From Euborellia annulipes (lineage: Eukaryota > Arthropoda > Insecta > Dermaptera > Anisolabididae), in contig JAKCPI010000501.1 in the NCBI GenBank assembly GCA_023213315.1, positions 1 to 64,000 on the forward strand: 64,000 bases of DNA, in the 5' to 3' direction. Position 1 is the stretch's first letter. Each line of letters begins with the position of its first letter. Below, one piece after another: positions 63,830 through 64,000 of the stretch. The position numbers were made by a program, and so were the translations under genes. The notes beneath the pieces are model-generated. The model had not been told where the DNA came from. It did no database searches and saw nothing but the letters and a program-made list of their open reading frames with translations.

Positions 63830-64000
63830 CATGGAATGACCCATATATTAACATATATATAGAGGTAAGAGAAAGTAAAAAAAAAACATGTATATCCATC
63901 AAAATCACGACATGATCGCAAAACTTTCTCAATCTATATATTTCATATATAGGGTAAGAGAAAGTAAAAATTGAAGATAAGAAATAATTTGAGAGAGAGT
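63830..64000. repeat. Duplicate of 50987-51155
   Basis: About 170 bp almost identical to the junction of foldback M, two X ends and following unique-looking sequence (AATTGAAGATAAGAAATAAT). It ends at the window edge. Confidence 0.75.

Noticed and set aside
1..64000. Bacterial operon, phage, plasmid or CRISPR content
   Set aside because: No ribosome-binding-site-led gene series, no regular spacer array and no phage or plasmid genes; spliced exons and retroelements indicate an animal nuclear genome.

Overview
This is a window of an AT-rich animal nuclear genome, almost certainly from an arthropod. It contains spliced genes with GT/AG introns and arthropod-style TATA promoters, and it is dominated by transposable elements. 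I could not fix the species. There is no sign of bacterial operons, plasmids, phage or CRISPR.

Only one host gene can be reconstructed with confidence. It is a secreted CAP-superfamily (SCP/TAPS, antigen-5-like) protein on the minus strand between about 2.1 and 14.2 kb. It has a TATA box near 14.21 kb, a non-coding first exon (about 14011-14185), and five coding exons (8534-8429, 8237-8116, 7454-7206, 3031-2931, 2262-2115) whose phases join perfectly into 241 codons. Intron 3 of this gene (numbering from the signal-peptide exon) holds a near-intact Penelope-like element (3489-6993) with one 696-residue RT plus GIY-YIG ORF. The ORF is flanked by inverted pseudo-LTRs that each carry a type I hammerhead ribozyme. 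Weaker host signals are a convergent terminal exon (1891-2031), a decayed acidic protein gene (22.4-24.4 kb), an orphan exon near 27 kb, a tandem array of tiny exon-like units (41.2-42.7 kb), and splice-flanked exon-like segments at 43.9, 44.3, 52.3, 53.8 and 63.4 kb.

The rest is a layered mosaic of repeats. (i) A very abundant unclassified family, called X here, has a roughly 45 bp AT palindrome at one end and a roughly 100 bp hairpin at the other; it occurs about 20 times, often one copy inside another. (ii) Two tRNA-headed SINE families, A and B, share a 3' module. (iii) Several short hAT-type elements have 8-bp target duplications. (iv) Several long foldback elements are present, some with tRNA-like modules in or between their arms. 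(v) A set of hammerhead-ribozyme-bearing inverted-arm elements belongs to at least five sequence families.

From about 44.55 to 62.25 kb the sequence appears to be one 17.7 kb nested composite. It is bounded by matching terminal inverted repeats with a TA duplication, and it splits the C-terminal coding end of a non-LTR retrotransposon so exactly that the LINE reading frame resumes on the far side. The strongest candidates for something undescribed are the short RT-less hammerhead inverted-arm elements (best case 22925-23788, with a clean 13-bp duplication inside a former coding sequence), the tRNA-cored foldback elements, and the micro-exon array.
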